From: Chloroflexota bacterium
GTDB taxonomy: Bacteria; Chloroflexota; UBA11872; VXOZ01
Assembly: GCA_022824225.1 (NCBI GenBank)
Contig: JAJEAH010000006.1
Coordinates: 1-36,749, forward strand
DNA length: 36,749 nucleotides
Direction: 5' to 3'
The notes beneath the pieces are model-generated. The model was given only the letters and a program-made list of their open reading frames with translations. It was not told the DNA's origin and searched no databases. Below, in pieces: positions 15,114-23,766 of this stretch; the first letter of the stretch is position 1, and every line of letters starts with the position of its first letter. The translations under genes and the position numbers were made by a program.

Positions 15114-15497
15114 CAAGCAATCTCCTATATTCGTGCTCTAGATCGTCACGTTTCGCTGGCCGTCGCTGCGGCGCGACATCGGCAACTGCGCCACCGCCCG
15201 CTCGCGCCACACTGTAGGCGGCAGCAATTCAACCAAGGGGCGCCCGCCTCCTGGTTGGCGCGGCTCATGAGTGGCGCGGCCCCACGACAGCACCCAGATT
15301 CGCGGTCTGCCAAGCCGGCCCGGCTATACCCGGGGTACCGTCCGGCAAACCTGCTTCACCTTGCCATTCCTACCTCGCATTATATACTGAGACCAAGCGC
15401 CGCGCTATTTGCCGGGTTGCGTTGGTATTCGCGACGCCGTTGGCAGGGCCCTAGGCACGGACGCCGGATGCGCGGCCGTGATGGAGGAGCATGCACT
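15114..15497. other. Divergent intergenic region between icd and a membrane-anchored protein
   Basis: About 380 bases. An open frame on the plus strand runs through it into the downstream gene but lacks coding character. It holds the plus-strand promoter at 15361-15388 and a possible leader of about 100 bases. No other feature is seen. Confidence 0.55.
15361..15388 (+). promoter_or_regulatory. Sigma-70-type promoter for the small membrane-anchored protein
   Basis: TTGCCA (15361-15366), a 16-base spacer and TATACT (15383-15388) form a good consensus promoter. It would start transcription near 15395, about 100 bases before the GTG start at 15498. Confidence 0.55.
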
Positions 15498-15956
15498 GTG
15501 AAACAGAAGCTCACGTGGGTTTTCGTCATCGCGTTCTCAGGTCTGATTGGCCTGTTCCTGTTGTTGCTCACCGCGCCTCGCAACCACGCATACGATCCCC
15601 GGATTGATGAACGCAACACGTCGATAGTGACTGTGCGACCGCAGGAGTTTCTGGATTCCGTACTCACCCGCGCCGACGGCTTGCCCAAGCAAGACATCGA
15701 GTATTCCGAGACGGCAGGCGCACTGCCAGCGCGCGTACGCTACTATCCGGTACGGCGTTACACCGTCACGCGCGTGCGCATCCGCGCCCACGAACCCATC
15801 TGGCTCGACGCTTTCACGGTGGCGCCTACGTATGAGTACATCATCACGGCGGACGTGGAATACGCGGATCGAGACTTGCGCGAGATTAAGGTGACCATCA
15901 TCCGGCCGGGCATGTTTACGGGATTCTCGATTCGCACGTCGTTGTTCACGCCGTAG
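15498..15956 (+). CDS. Small membrane-anchored protein of unknown function
   Basis: A 152-residue protein of no family I recognise. One hydrophobic segment (about residues 5-25, LTWVFVIAFSGLIGLFLLLL) is followed by a basic/polar domain with alternating strand-like segments: NTSIVTVRPQEFLDSVL, ARVRYYPVRRYTVTRVRIRAHEP, YEYIITADVEYADRDLREIKVTIIRPG. This suggests a small beta-rich extracytoplasmic domain on a single anchor. The GTG start is fixed by GGAGGAG about 8 bases upstream. It has its own promoter, and its last 11 bases overlap the convergent glycosyltransferase gene. Confidence 0.72.
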   Translation: MKQKLTWVFVIAFSGLIGLFLLLLTAPRNHAYDPRIDERNTSIVTVRPQEFLDSVLTRADGLPKQDIEYSETAGALPARVRYYPVRRYTVTRVRIRAHEPIWLDAFTVAPTYEYIITADVEYADRDLREIKVTIIRPGMFTGFSIRTSLFTP

Positions 15957-16956
15957 GCGGCGGGGCGCGGGTGACGTCGTTGAGCCGCCGCTGCCGGCGC
16001 AGCACCGCGACAGGCGATGGCACGGGATCCAGGCGCGCTATCATCTCCTGCGGCGAGATGCGCCGCGGTGAACTGTGCCGCGTTCGCCCGGTGGTCACGT
16101 GGGATAATTTCCGCAGGGCGGCAACGCGCCCCTGGAGGGGCGCTAACGTACGGCCCGCGGCCATGGTCAGCGGCATCCCGGCCAGATCGTAGAAGAGCAC
16201 GGCGGGCAAGTACCGCAACAGCGCCGGCCGCGGATAGTTCTTCGCCAATAGCCAGACCTTGTTGCGCCCCAGGAACCGTAGCTTGAACGCCGAACCTTCG
16301 CGCGAGGTGCCGGAGTAAGCGTGGAGCACTGTGGCTTCAGGCACGTAGAGCGCCCGCCAACCGGCCCACTGCGCCCGCCATGCCAGGTCTACGTCTTCTA
16401 GGTACGCAAAGAAGCGCTCGTCGAAGAGGCCTATATCGTCCAGCATCTCGCGCCGATACAGCGCCGCGCCCCCCGAGGCGCCGAAGACCTCGGCGCGATC
16501 CGCGCCGGCCGCCAGCGGCTGGCCGCACAGGCGATCCCAGGCAAGGCCCGCGCGATCAACGACGATGCCGGTCGAGTTTATCAAGTCCGGCTGCTGCCAG
16601 AAGCACATCCGGGAAGCAAATGCGCCATGCTCGGGGTGGGCGTCCGCCGCCGCGACCAGCGAGGCCAGCCACCGTGGGTGCGGCTGGGTGTCATTGTTGA
16701 GCGGAGCCACGAATTCGGCCTTGGTTGCCCGGATGGCGGCGTTATTCGCGGCCGCAAAGCCAAGATTGCGCTCGTTGCGAATGACACGAACAGTTGGATA
16801 CGAGCTTGCAAGAAATTCGAGGGTTCCGTCGCCGGACCCGTTGTCTACAATCACCGTCTCGAAGTTAACGCCTTCTTGCGCCATCAGCGCCGGTAGGCAC
16901 TGGGCAAGGTGCCGGAGACCGTTCCAGGTGGGGATTATGACCGATACGCGGACCAT
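15946..16956 (-). CDS. GT2 family glycosyltransferase (rhamnosyltransferase-like)
   Basis: A 336-residue GT-A fold enzyme that adds a sugar from a nucleotide donor, probably to a lipid-linked glycan. The core is VSVIIPTWNGLRHL (4-17), VDNGSGDGTLEFL (37-49), NERNLGFAAANNAAI, the metal/donor motif PLNNDTQ (85-91) and the acceptor region FFAYLEDVDLAWRA. The pattern is that of WbbL-type rhamnosyltransferases, but donor specificity cannot be read. The ATG has AGAAGG about 5 bases upstream. It faces the nucleotidyltransferase-methyltransferase pair across a divergent 283-base gap. Confidence 0.9.
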   Translation of the reverse strand: MVRVSVIIPTWNGLRHLAQCLPALMAQEGVNFETVIVDNGSGDGTLEFLASSYPTVRVIRNERNLGFAAANNAAIRATKAEFVAPLNNDTQPHPRWLASLVAAADAHPEHGAFASRMCFWQQPDLINSTGIVVDRAGLAWDRLCGQPLAAGADRAEVFGASGGAALYRREMLDDIGLFDERFFAYLEDVDLAWRAQWAGWRALYVPEATVLHAYSGTSREGSAFKLRFLGRNKVWLLAKNYPRPALLRYLPAVLFYDLAGMPLTMAAGRTLAPLQGRVAALRKLSHVTTGRTRHSSPRRISPQEMIARLDPVPSPVAVLRRQRRLNDVTRAPPPTA

Positions 16957-16999
16957 CGCGCCTTCTCTTCCGGGTCAACTTTGCCTGCACATCTCATTC

Positions 17000-17005
17000 A
17001 CTATA
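17000..17005 (-). promoter_or_regulatory. Candidate -10 for the glycosyltransferase gene
   Basis: TATAGT on the minus strand at 17000-17005, 43 bases before the ATG at 16956. No clear -35 is seen. The divergent 283-base gap (16957-17239) holds no other recognised feature. Confidence 0.3.
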
Positions 17006-17239
17006 CAATTGAGCCGGGAGAGTAAGCGCTGCGACCGGTCGAAAACGGGGTGCTCGCTGCGCCAGGTGCGTTTGTAGAGTTTGTTCCGGGCGGGAACCGG
17101 ACACCACCGCATTCCCCGCGCTCTCCAACGGAAAGAACCTCACGGGAACTAGCTGGCAATCCGCACGCCAGACCGCACGCGCGAACCGCAACGTCTACCC
17201 AGTCCTCTAGGCAGTGCCGGGAGGACGCCAAGGAACAAC

Positions 17240-17941
17240 ATGCAAGCAATCATACTCGCCGGAGGCCTAGGAGAGCGGTTGCGTCCCTACACCGCCGACC
17301 GGCCCAAGACCATGGTGCAGGTAGCCGGGGCGCCAATCTTGGCCTATCAACTCGCGTTGCTGAAAGCCGCCGGTGTCGAGCGGTTCATCATTTCGTGCGG
17401 CTACCGCCATGATGTGATCGAGGACCATTTTGGCCGCGGCGAGGGCCTGGGAGTGCGCATAGACTACGCCATCGAGCGCGAGAAGCTCGGCACAGGCGGC
17501 GGCCTGAAGCTCGCGCTGGGACTGGCGGATAGGAGCGACCCGTATCTCCTTGCCACCAATGGCGATATTCTCACCGATCTCGACGTGGCTGCGCTGGTGG
17601 CCCTGCACCGGGAGAGCAACAACGTGGCGACGATTTCCCTCACCCAATTGCAGAGCCCCTACGGCATCGTGGAATCCGACGACGGGAATAAGGTGACCGC
17701 CTTTCACGAGAAGCCGCTGCTCCCGTATTGGCTAAGCGCCGGCTTCTACGTGCTTTCTCCGGACATCGAGGACTCGCTCCCCGACAAAGGCGACCACGAG
17801 CGCAGTACGTTTCCCCGCATCGCGGAGGCCGGCAAATTGGGCGCCTACAAGTCCAGCGGCTATTGGCGCGCCGTGGACACGGCCAAAGACCTCTCCGAAG
17901 CCGAGACTGAACTCGCCGCACACCCCTTACCCCATGTCTGA
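17240..17941 (+). CDS. Sugar-1-phosphate nucleotidyltransferase
   Basis: A 233-residue short-form nucleotidyltransferase (family of glucose-, mannose- and heptose-1-phosphate transferases) that activates a sugar-1-phosphate to an NDP-sugar. The nucleotide loop is LAGGLGERLRPYTADRPK (6-23), then LGTGGGLKLAL (83-93), the metal motif TNGDILTDLD (106-115), HEKP and a final WRAVDTAKDLSEAE. It lacks the left-handed beta-helix of GlmU-like forms. The ATG has AAGGA 5 bases upstream. The 3' end overlaps the methyltransferase gene by 8 bases, so the two are co-translated. Specific substrate unknown. Confidence 0.92.
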   Translation: MQAIILAGGLGERLRPYTADRPKTMVQVAGAPILAYQLALLKAAGVERFIISCGYRHDVIEDHFGRGEGLGVRIDYAIEREKLGTGGGLKLALGLADRSDPYLLATNGDILTDLDVAALVALHRESNNVATISLTQLQSPYGIVESDDGNKVTAFHEKPLLPYWLSAGFYVLSPDIEDSLPDKGDHERSTFPRIAEAGKLGAYKSSGYWRAVDTAKDLSEAETELAAHPLPHV

Positions 17942-18671
17942 ACAACCCACCACAGGCAAAAGCACCGGTTTCGATTACGATCCCTGGGAGCGGGACCTGG
18001 ACGGCGAGGCCCTCAAGCAGGCCATGCAATTCTATTACGATGAGCGCGCCGGTGAGTACGTCGACTGGTTTCTGCGCACGGGGCTCTACGATCGGCCCGA
18101 AACCAATCAAGCGTTCCTGGCCGGTCTGCGCAAGCTCGAAGAGAGAGTCACCGCCTTTGGGCAGGGGCGTGTGCTGGAAGTCGCCTGCGGAATTGGTTGG
18201 TGGACTTCGCTCCTCGCCCTGGCCGGACGGGAAGTCATCGCCCTGGATTACGGCCCCCGCATGCTACGGGAGTGCCGCAAGCGACTGGACGTCAACGAGA
18301 CTGATGCCGCGCTGGTGCGCGGAAACGCCTATGCGCTGCCACTTGCCGACAACTCAGTCGATAGTTGCTTTTTTGGCTTCTTCTTCAGCCACGTGCCCCA
18401 CGAAGACGTGGCCCCATTCCTGCGTGACGTAGGTCGCGTCGTGTGCCCGGGCGGCAGCGTGTGCATTGTCGATTCCAGCTTGCCGCACCTTGACCAAGTC
18501 GAGACCGAGGTCCAGACCCGCCCTTTACGCGACGGCTCCCTCCATCCGGCCCTTAAGGTGTACTACGGCGTGCAAGGTCTGACCCAGGTGCTGGCGCCCT
18601 TTGCCGACCAACTAGAGGTCGAGAAGGTGGAAGGCCTATTCGTGTCCGCCACGTACCGGACGCCCGTCTAG
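17934..18671 (+). CDS. Class I SAM-dependent methyltransferase
   Basis: A 245-residue Rossmann-like methyltransferase. Motif I is VLEVACGIGWWTSLLA (80-95), then VIALDYGPRMLRECRKRL with the acidic Asp that binds the SAM ribose, AYALPLADNSVDSCFFGFFFSHV as motif II/III, and LRDVGRVVCPGGSVCIVDS as the post-motif region. The acceptor is unknown; overlap with a sugar nucleotidyltransferase suggests a sugar or glycan O-methylation role, but small-molecule targets are equally possible. It ends 74 bases before the convergent propeller lipoprotein gene. Confidence 0.88.
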   Translation: MSEQPTTGKSTGFDYDPWERDLDGEALKQAMQFYYDERAGEYVDWFLRTGLYDRPETNQAFLAGLRKLEERVTAFGQGRVLEVACGIGWWTSLLALAGREVIALDYGPRMLRECRKRLDVNETDAALVRGNAYALPLADNSVDSCFFGFFFSHVPHEDVAPFLRDVGRVVCPGGSVCIVDSSLPHLDQVETEVQTRPLRDGSLHPALKVYYGVQGLTQVLAPFADQLEVEKVEGLFVSATYRTPV

Positions 18672-18745
18672 TCCGGACCCGTGTGCACGGGCGAGCCCAC
18701 GTCACTGGGTTGCCGTTGCGGGCGGCGATACGGCCCCGCGTGGGA

Positions 18746-20563
18746 CTACTGATCGGGCGGCGGCAAGAGCCAGGCAAAGAGGCGGTTTTCGTGGTCTAGG
18801 GCCACTAGCAGGCTGCCATCCGTTGCCACGGCAAAATCTCGAATTGGCGCCAGTGGGCTCACCGCGCCCAAGATGCTCCCATCGAAGCGCAGCACAACCA
18901 GACGGATGTCTTCGGAGAGCCCAACCAAGTAGTCGCGATTGGCCACGATCCGCGTAACCGACATGGCGTCCTGGGTCCAGAGCCTCCGGCCGTCCTGGTA
19001 GAAAGCCGTGATGCCCTGCGCGCCGCCGACGTAGATAATGTCTCCCGGCTGAGACACGGTCAGCGCGCGCCCGCGCGCGGACTCCTGCCACTCGATACGT
19101 TGCGTAGCGATGTCGAACTGGCTGACGTGCCGGTCGGTGAGCACGACGAGCTTCCGATCGATCCCGGCGAACGTGACCCCGATGACCGGTTCGGCCAAGT
19201 CGGCGCCCATCTGCTTCTCGCCGCGTTCATTGAGCACAAGGACGTGGAATCTGCCTTCACCATTGGCTCCCAATGCGACGGGTGTCCCATTGGACGCAAG
19301 ATCGAAACTGTTGACGCCCAGCGATCCCGGCGTCACCCAGGCCAGGCCGCCGCGGTCAAAGCCAAATACTTGCCCCATGCCGCCTTCATTGGACGTAGCC
19401 GCGACCATGAATTGCCCTTGGCTGCCGACGGCGGCCCGCTCCAAGATGACGTCATACGCATCCAGGGCTTCGTGCCACGCCAGGACACCGTCGCCACCGA
19501 GAAACTGAGCGCCGACACCGGCGGCAAAGATCCCGTTACCTTCTCGCGTCGCCGCCATGGCAAACGTGGGCAGAGAGAAGCGCTCGATCCACTGGAGTTC
19601 GCCCTGCGCCGTGCGGCGCTCGATCGTCCCGCCGGTATCGCCGACCAACACGGCGCCGCCGTCAGGGGAGAGCGCGATGAACTGCGCGGGCCAATCCAGG
19701 ACGTGTGACCAGACGTGCTCTCGCCACGTGCGGCCCTGCACAGGCGCCAATTCCGAAACGCTGAACTCATAGATCGTATCGACATGGATAGCGGCCGGCA
19801 CGCCGCGGTCCTGCCACTGCGCCGCCGCCGCCTGGGCCTCCGAGGCAACGCGCAGCGGCGCCAGCCAGACTGTGACCGGGTCATCTTCTTCGACTGCCGC
19901 CCCAAACGAGGCTGCCGCGTTCACGGCGTCGCGAGCCTCTTCTTCGTTGGCGAATGGCCCCAGCGCGATGCGGTACGCCTCAACTTGACTGAATGAAACA
20001 TCCACGCGACCGGCTTGTTGATAGAGATCACGCAGCGCTGGCGCATCCGGCAGAGCGGTGGTCTCCAGGAACGCGCCTAGTTGCGCGTGCGCCTGCGTGA
20101 GTTGGTCGTAAGCTGCGGCTAGAGCGCCCTCGTCGCCGGCGTCCACGTAGCGGCGAAAGCCGCTGGCGGCGCGAGTCAGCGGATCGACCGCCGCCAGCAG
20201 TCCGTCAGACGCGCCGCCAGAACCGATGAGCGTGATGTCCACAACCTGCTGGGACAACGCCTGGATTTCAGGGACGAGAAAGTCAAGGGCAACGCGGTAG
20301 TCGCCGGGAGGCGAACCGTCGCGCAAGAATGCCAGGTTTTCGACATTGAGGCGCCGCAGTATGTAGATGGCGTCACGAGTAATGTGCGCCATGCGGGCGT
20401 TGGTCTGATCCGTGGCCGCGGTGGAACCTACGGCCGGGGCAGAGGACGAGCCCGAAGAACCGCAACCGGCGGCAAGCCCGAGCAGCAGCGTGACTACGGC
20501 CAGCGCACCCGCGATGCGGCCCGCGCCGGACAAGTCAGAAATGGACGTGACACTGCTAGGCAC
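18746..20563 (-). CDS. Lipoprotein with SPOR-like region and C-terminal beta-propeller
   Basis: A 605-residue predicted lipoprotein (lipobox LAAGC, lipidated Cys34, then a Gly/Ser linker). Residues 55-190 look helical. Residues 195-262 read as an alpha/beta repeat (YRIALGPFANEEEARDAV ... VWLAPLRVASEAQAAAAQWQ) like the SPOR peptidoglycan-binding domain. Residues 285-605 form repeated strands with the PQQ/WD-like pattern ALSPDGGAVLVGDTGGTIERR, SQGQFMVAATSNEGG, GDIIYVGGAQGITAFYQDGRRLWTQD, ending in a LFAWLLPPPDQ tail. The GTG start has AGGA 9 bases upstream. It lies 11 bases after the TPR gene, so the two form an operon. Function unknown; a wall-bound sensor or scaffold is an inference. Confidence 0.82.
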   Translation of the reverse strand: MPSSVTSISDLSGAGRIAGALAVVTLLLGLAAGCGSSGSSSAPAVGSTAATDQTNARMAHITRDAIYILRRLNVENLAFLRDGSPPGDYRVALDFLVPEIQALSQQVVDITLIGSGGASDGLLAAVDPLTRAASGFRRYVDAGDEGALAAAYDQLTQAHAQLGAFLETTALPDAPALRDLYQQAGRVDVSFSQVEAYRIALGPFANEEEARDAVNAAASFGAAVEEDDPVTVWLAPLRVASEAQAAAAQWQDRGVPAAIHVDTIYEFSVSELAPVQGRTWREHVWSHVLDWPAQFIALSPDGGAVLVGDTGGTIERRTAQGELQWIERFSLPTFAMAATREGNGIFAAGVGAQFLGGDGVLAWHEALDAYDVILERAAVGSQGQFMVAATSNEGGMGQVFGFDRGGLAWVTPGSLGVNSFDLASNGTPVALGANGEGRFHVLVLNERGEKQMGADLAEPVIGVTFAGIDRKLVVLTDRHVSQFDIATQRIEWQESARGRALTVSQPGDIIYVGGAQGITAFYQDGRRLWTQDAMSVTRIVANRDYLVGLSEDIRLVVLRFDGSILGAVSPLAPIRDFAVATDGSLLVALDHENRLFAWLLPPPDQ

Positions 20564-20574
20564 GACACGTCGTC

Positions 20575-21387
20575 CTAGATTTCGCCCTCCCCAATCGGCA
20601 CGTCCTCCAGCTCCACGAGATCGCTCTCCACGTCGGCCCAGTCGCCCGACTCCGGATTCCCCGCCAGCGTCTCACTCCCCAAGTCGACTGCCGACTGCCG
20701 CAGACGCGCCAGACGCAGACTCTGCGCGCGGCTCTGGTTCGGGAACGAGTGCCGGCCCACTTGGCTTGCGTGTTGGTAGGTCTCCTTTATGACAATGTAT
20801 ACGTCGCCTTGCTGGATGCCCACGACCGCGGCCGCATACCGATTGCCGGCTTCCATCAGCGCGGCCAGCCGCTGCGCCAGGGCGGCGCCAAGCTGACCAA
20901 GGGGCTGTCCGCCGCGATTCAAAACCCGCATGCTTCTGCCCTGCATCTCCAGACGCAGGGGTGCGCCGGGCAAAGCCAGCACGTCGCCCTGCTTCCCTGG
21001 CAGTGGCAGCACCTTAACGATGGTGGTCTTGCCAGACTCCGCAATGAATATATCCGCCGGCACGCGCGGGGTGGCGTCCTCATGGCCGCTTGCGCAATCG
21101 GCGTCAAAGGCGGTTTCCAGCCTCAGCAGATTGCGGGCGGCTATGGCGTTCCCTGGATCGAGGGCAAGCGCTTGGCGATAGCTCTCCTTCGCTTCCGGCA
21201 GGAGACCCAGCTCCCACTGCGCTTTACCCAGACGATTACGGGCGTCCACGTCATCCGGGCACTGCCGAACGATGGAACGGTTGATCTTCTCGGCTTCCGC
21301 CCAGCGCTGACGCGCGGCGCACTGGATGGCTTGCCGCACCCAGTACTCTTTGAAGCGGTTACGGTCGGTGCTCATAACTTGTGACAT
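20575..21387 (-). CDS. TPR protein with C-terminal HIRAN-like domain
   Basis: A 270-residue soluble protein. The N-terminus has two TPR units (RWAEAEKINRSIVRQCPDDVDARNRLGKAQWELG and LPEAKESYRQALALDPGNAIAARNLL, given here in pieces spanning residues 30-90). After a linker there is an alpha/beta domain with GDVLALPGAPLRLEMQGRSM, LGQLGAALAQRLAALMEAGNRYAAAVVGIQQGDVYIVIKET, which recalls HIRAN-like nucleic-acid-binding modules, though this is a weak resemblance. The acidic tail ends DVPIGEGEI. The frame is open to a GTG at 21402, but ATG 21387 is preferred because GAGG lies 9 bases before it. It is the first gene of an operon with the SPOR-propeller lipoprotein. Confidence 0.75.
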   Translation of the reverse strand: MSQVMSTDRNRFKEYWVRQAIQCAARQRWAEAEKINRSIVRQCPDDVDARNRLGKAQWELGLLPEAKESYRQALALDPGNAIAARNLLRLETAFDADCASGHEDATPRVPADIFIAESGKTTIVKVLPLPGKQGDVLALPGAPLRLEMQGRSMRVLNRGGQPLGQLGAALAQRLAALMEAGNRYAAAVVGIQQGDVYIVIKETYQHASQVGRHSFPNQSRAQSLRLARLRQSAVDLGSETLAGNPESGDWADVESDLVELEDVPIGEGEI

Positions 21388-21543
21388 GTCTCTCGGCCTC
21401 ACTCAAACAGGTGAAAACTGCGCGCGAAACTGCACGTAGCAGCACCGCGCGGACAACGCGAAATTGGAGGAATACCCCGAGCCGACGCACTGCTCCCCCA
21501 TTGACTCAAGCGGGAGCAATCTCCGGCTGCACGAACACTGCAT

Positions 21544-21575
21544 TTGACTTAAACTAGGGGGTAGTTACAAGTCAA
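21544..21575 (-). promoter_or_regulatory. Imperfect palindrome just inside the TPR-operon transcript
   Basis: TTGACTT (21544-21550) pairs with AAGTCAA (21569-21575), and inside them AACTA (21552-21556) pairs with TAGTT (21562-21566) around a five-G loop. It starts about 4 bases beyond the predicted transcript start of the TPR operon, where it could be an operator or a 5' hairpin. Confidence 0.5.
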
Positions 21576-21585
21576 TGCCCTCACT

Positions 21586-21613
21586 ACTATAGCATAGGAA
21601 ATCTCGGAGTCAC
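21586..21613 (-). promoter_or_regulatory. Extended -10 promoter of the TPR/SPOR-propeller operon
   Basis: On the minus strand: GTGACT (-35, 21608-21613), a 16-base spacer and TGC-TATAGT (extended -10, 21586-21594). The predicted start is near 21579, giving a leader of about 190 bases before ATG 21387. Confidence 0.5.
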
Positions 21614-21927
21614 TACCTGCGGCATGAAAAACACCGCGAGCGCCGACTTTTTTTCCTCCTCCGAGCCGGACGCCCGGTGCGCGGGGTAGCTGCGCTGATG
21701 TTCCAGCCACCACGTCCGGTGGGAGGACGCGTGTTGGCAGGAAGAGCGGACCCAACAACCGCTTGCGGCAGCGCCCGCGGGGAACTTTCTTTCACTGCCC
21801 AACGGCGGCTTGTCATTCTGGGGAAAGCAATGCACAGACTCAACCAAAGCACGACGGCCATTTGGCGCAGGCAACGAAACTACAGCCTGAGTGCCGGCTG
21901 GCGTCGCGACCCGGTCGGATACGAGAC

Positions 21928-22941
21928 ATGCGTGTTGGGCCTTTCAGTTCACCTCTCAGGGAAAGCGCTAAACGGGTGCCCGTAACCGCGAGCGTGCTCA
22001 TTCCGACGTGGAACGGCAAGGATCTCTTGCGGCCCTGCCTGGAGTCCCTCGCCAGGCAGACTCGCAAGGACTTTGAGGTCGTGGTGGCGGATAATGGGTC
22101 AACCGACGGCACACGTGATCTGCTGGCGCGGGAATTCGGCTGGGTCCGCGTCGTCGCCCTGGACCGCAACTATGGCTTTGCGCGGGGCGTTCATGCGGCC
22201 TATGAAGCCGCCGCGGGCGACTTGATCGTGCTGCTCAACAACGACACGGAAGCCGCCCCCATGTGGCTGGAAGAACTCGTGTCGGCCGCCGACGACCATC
22301 CCGAAGCGGACTACTTTGCGTCCAAAATCTACCTGCACCGGGACCGCACCCGTCTGCATTCAGCCGGCGACTACTATGGCTGTGACGGCGTGCCGGGCAA
22401 CCGGGGCATCTGGGAAAACGACGGTCCCGCCTTCAGCCAGCGCGGTTGGGTGTTTGGCGCGCAGGGAGCGGCCTGCGCCTTCCGCCGGAACCTGCTGGAG
22501 ACCGTCGGCTTCTTCGATGTCGATCTCGTATCCTACTGCGAAGACGTGGACCTCAACTGGCGCGCCAACTTGCAGGGCTTCCGCTGCCTCTATGTGCCCG
22601 AAGCGCAGATCTACCACCACGTTTCGGCCACCGGCGGCGGCGCGCTGGCCAGCTACTATTGCGGCAGGAACTTCATTGCGGTGGCGGTGAAAGACGTCCC
22701 AGGGTCCTTGTGGCGGCGATACTGGAAGCAGATTGTCGCGGCGCAGTTGCGCATCACGGTGCAGGCGCTGCGCAGCATACGCGGCGAAGCCGCCCGGGCC
22801 CGCTTGCGGGGACAACTCGCGGGTCTCGCGCTCGTCCCGCGCATGTTGCGCAAACGCCGGGACGTCCAAGACCGCATCTCGGCCGACTTGAGCGAAATCG
22901 AGGCGCTGATGGGCCCCCGGATTCTGCCTCTGGATGCCTGA
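21928..22941 (+). CDS. GT2 family glycosyltransferase
   Basis: A 337-residue GT-A fold enzyme of the same type as the gene at 15946-16956. It carries ASVLIPTWNGKDLL, VVADNGSTDGTRDLL, LDRNYGFARGVHAAYEAA, the donor motif LLNNDTEAAPMWL, and DVDLVSYCEDVDLNWRANLQGFR for acceptor binding; the C-terminus is a basic amphipathic helix region. The frame is open upstream to 21763 without coding character. ATG 21928 is chosen because it gives the same length as the relative; GTG 21976 would start right at the core and is possible. It opens the polysaccharide cluster. Donor and acceptor unknown. Confidence 0.88.
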   Translation: MRVGPFSSPLRESAKRVPVTASVLIPTWNGKDLLRPCLESLARQTRKDFEVVVADNGSTDGTRDLLAREFGWVRVVALDRNYGFARGVHAAYEAAAGDLIVLLNNDTEAAPMWLEELVSAADDHPEADYFASKIYLHRDRTRLHSAGDYYGCDGVPGNRGIWENDGPAFSQRGWVFGAQGAACAFRRNLLETVGFFDVDLVSYCEDVDLNWRANLQGFRCLYVPEAQIYHHVSATGGGALASYYCGRNFIAVAVKDVPGSLWRRYWKQIVAAQLRITVQALRSIRGEAARARLRGQLAGLALVPRMLRKRRDVQDRISADLSEIEALMGPRILPLDA

Positions 22942-23264
22942 AGGTCTCGCCAAGCGACTGCCAGGGCAGACTCACCGCGGACGCGGCAGCGCGTTTTTGC
23001 GCGCGTGGAAGTCGGCCTGCCCGGCACCGTTGAGCCAAGTTGGTGACGGCCCCCCATGAAAGGCGCCGCGGCCACGAGCGCCCTGACGGGTACGGTGCAG
23101 CCGCCGTCTGTTTCCCGGGGGCCGCCCACGGCGACTCCCCATCTGACGAGCCAGCGGCAAGCGAAGCACGTACAATGAAAGTGCAGTGGGTGTCCCGCCC
23201 CGAGGCGCGATGCCCCTGCCGCGAGGCGGCGCGCTGAGTGCAGTTCCAGGGAGTGGCTACGTAG
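22942..23264. other. Intergenic region, nothing recognised
   Basis: About 320 bases between the GT2 gene and the small CxxC protein. Open frames here are shadows of each other and none has conserved character. No promoter or repeat is convincing. Confidence 0.5.
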
Positions 23265-23630
23265 ATGAAGTTCTTCAAACGACTCTTGTCCGGGGCAGGC
23301 GGCGAATCCGACCCCGGTGACGACCCCAATCTGTTTTGGTATTACGTGCGCTGCGGCAGGTGCGGCGAGACCGTTGCCGTGATGGCGCGTAGGGGCTACG
23401 ACCTAGTGGAAGAGTACGAGGAATCCGGCGGCACCGATGCGCCTTCCGGCTACAGCCTCTACAAGGACGTCATGGGCCGCAGCGATACGTGCTTCCAGCA
23501 GATGCGCATCGAGATTCGCTTCAACACGAGCTACGAGGAGCAGAGCCGGCACATCGAGGGTGGCCGCTTCATCACAGAGGAAGAATTCCGGGCCTCCGCC
23601 AACGAAGCGGACCAAGACGAGCCGAAGTAG
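23265..23630 (+). CDS. Small conserved-looking protein with CxxC motif
   Basis: A 121-residue protein. Its N-terminal half has a zinc-ribbon-like YYVRCGRCGETVAV (Cys30, Cys33), and a third cysteine lies in SDTCFQQMRIEIRFN (Cys76). The C-terminus has RHIEGGRFITEEEFRASA and an acidic tail. From memory it resembles short zinc-ribbon hypothetical proteins found across Chloroflexota, which would support the taxonomic guess, but this is not verified. The ATG has GGGAG about 11 bases upstream. It sits inside the polysaccharide cluster, but with gaps of about 280-320 bases on both sides it is probably transcribed by itself. Function unknown. Confidence 0.72.
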   Translation: MKFFKRLLSGAGGESDPGDDPNLFWYYVRCGRCGETVAVMARRGYDLVEEYEESGGTDAPSGYSLYKDVMGRSDTCFQQMRIEIRFNTSYEEQSRHIEGGRFITEEEFRASANEADQDEPK

Positions 23631-23747
23631 TTGGGCGACGGGCGCAACCGGATTTATTCGGCTGGAAGGCGCGAAGCAAAATCTGGTGGGTGGGCTTCCC
23701 GTGAAGACAGACGCGCCAAGTTGCGCCCCGCGACCCCGGGTGAGCCG

Positions 23748-23766
23748 CCCGCCGTCTGCTGGCGGG
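23748..23766 (+). terminator. Stem-loop after the small CxxC gene
   Basis: CCCGCC (23748-23753) and GGCGGG (23761-23766) pair around a 7-base loop, 118 bases beyond the stop at 23630. No T-tract follows, so this is a weak terminator call. The remainder of 23631-23911 shows nothing recognisable. Confidence 0.3.

Larger units (their letters stand above)
21388..21927. other. Divergent intergenic regulatory region
   Basis: About 540 bases between the TPR gene and the first polysaccharide-cluster glycosyltransferase. Its contents are the minus-strand promoter (21586-21613), the palindrome (21544-21575) and a T7 run at 21648-21654. Short frames on both strands in 21549-21861 overlap one another and are not credible genes. 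Confidence 0.6.
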
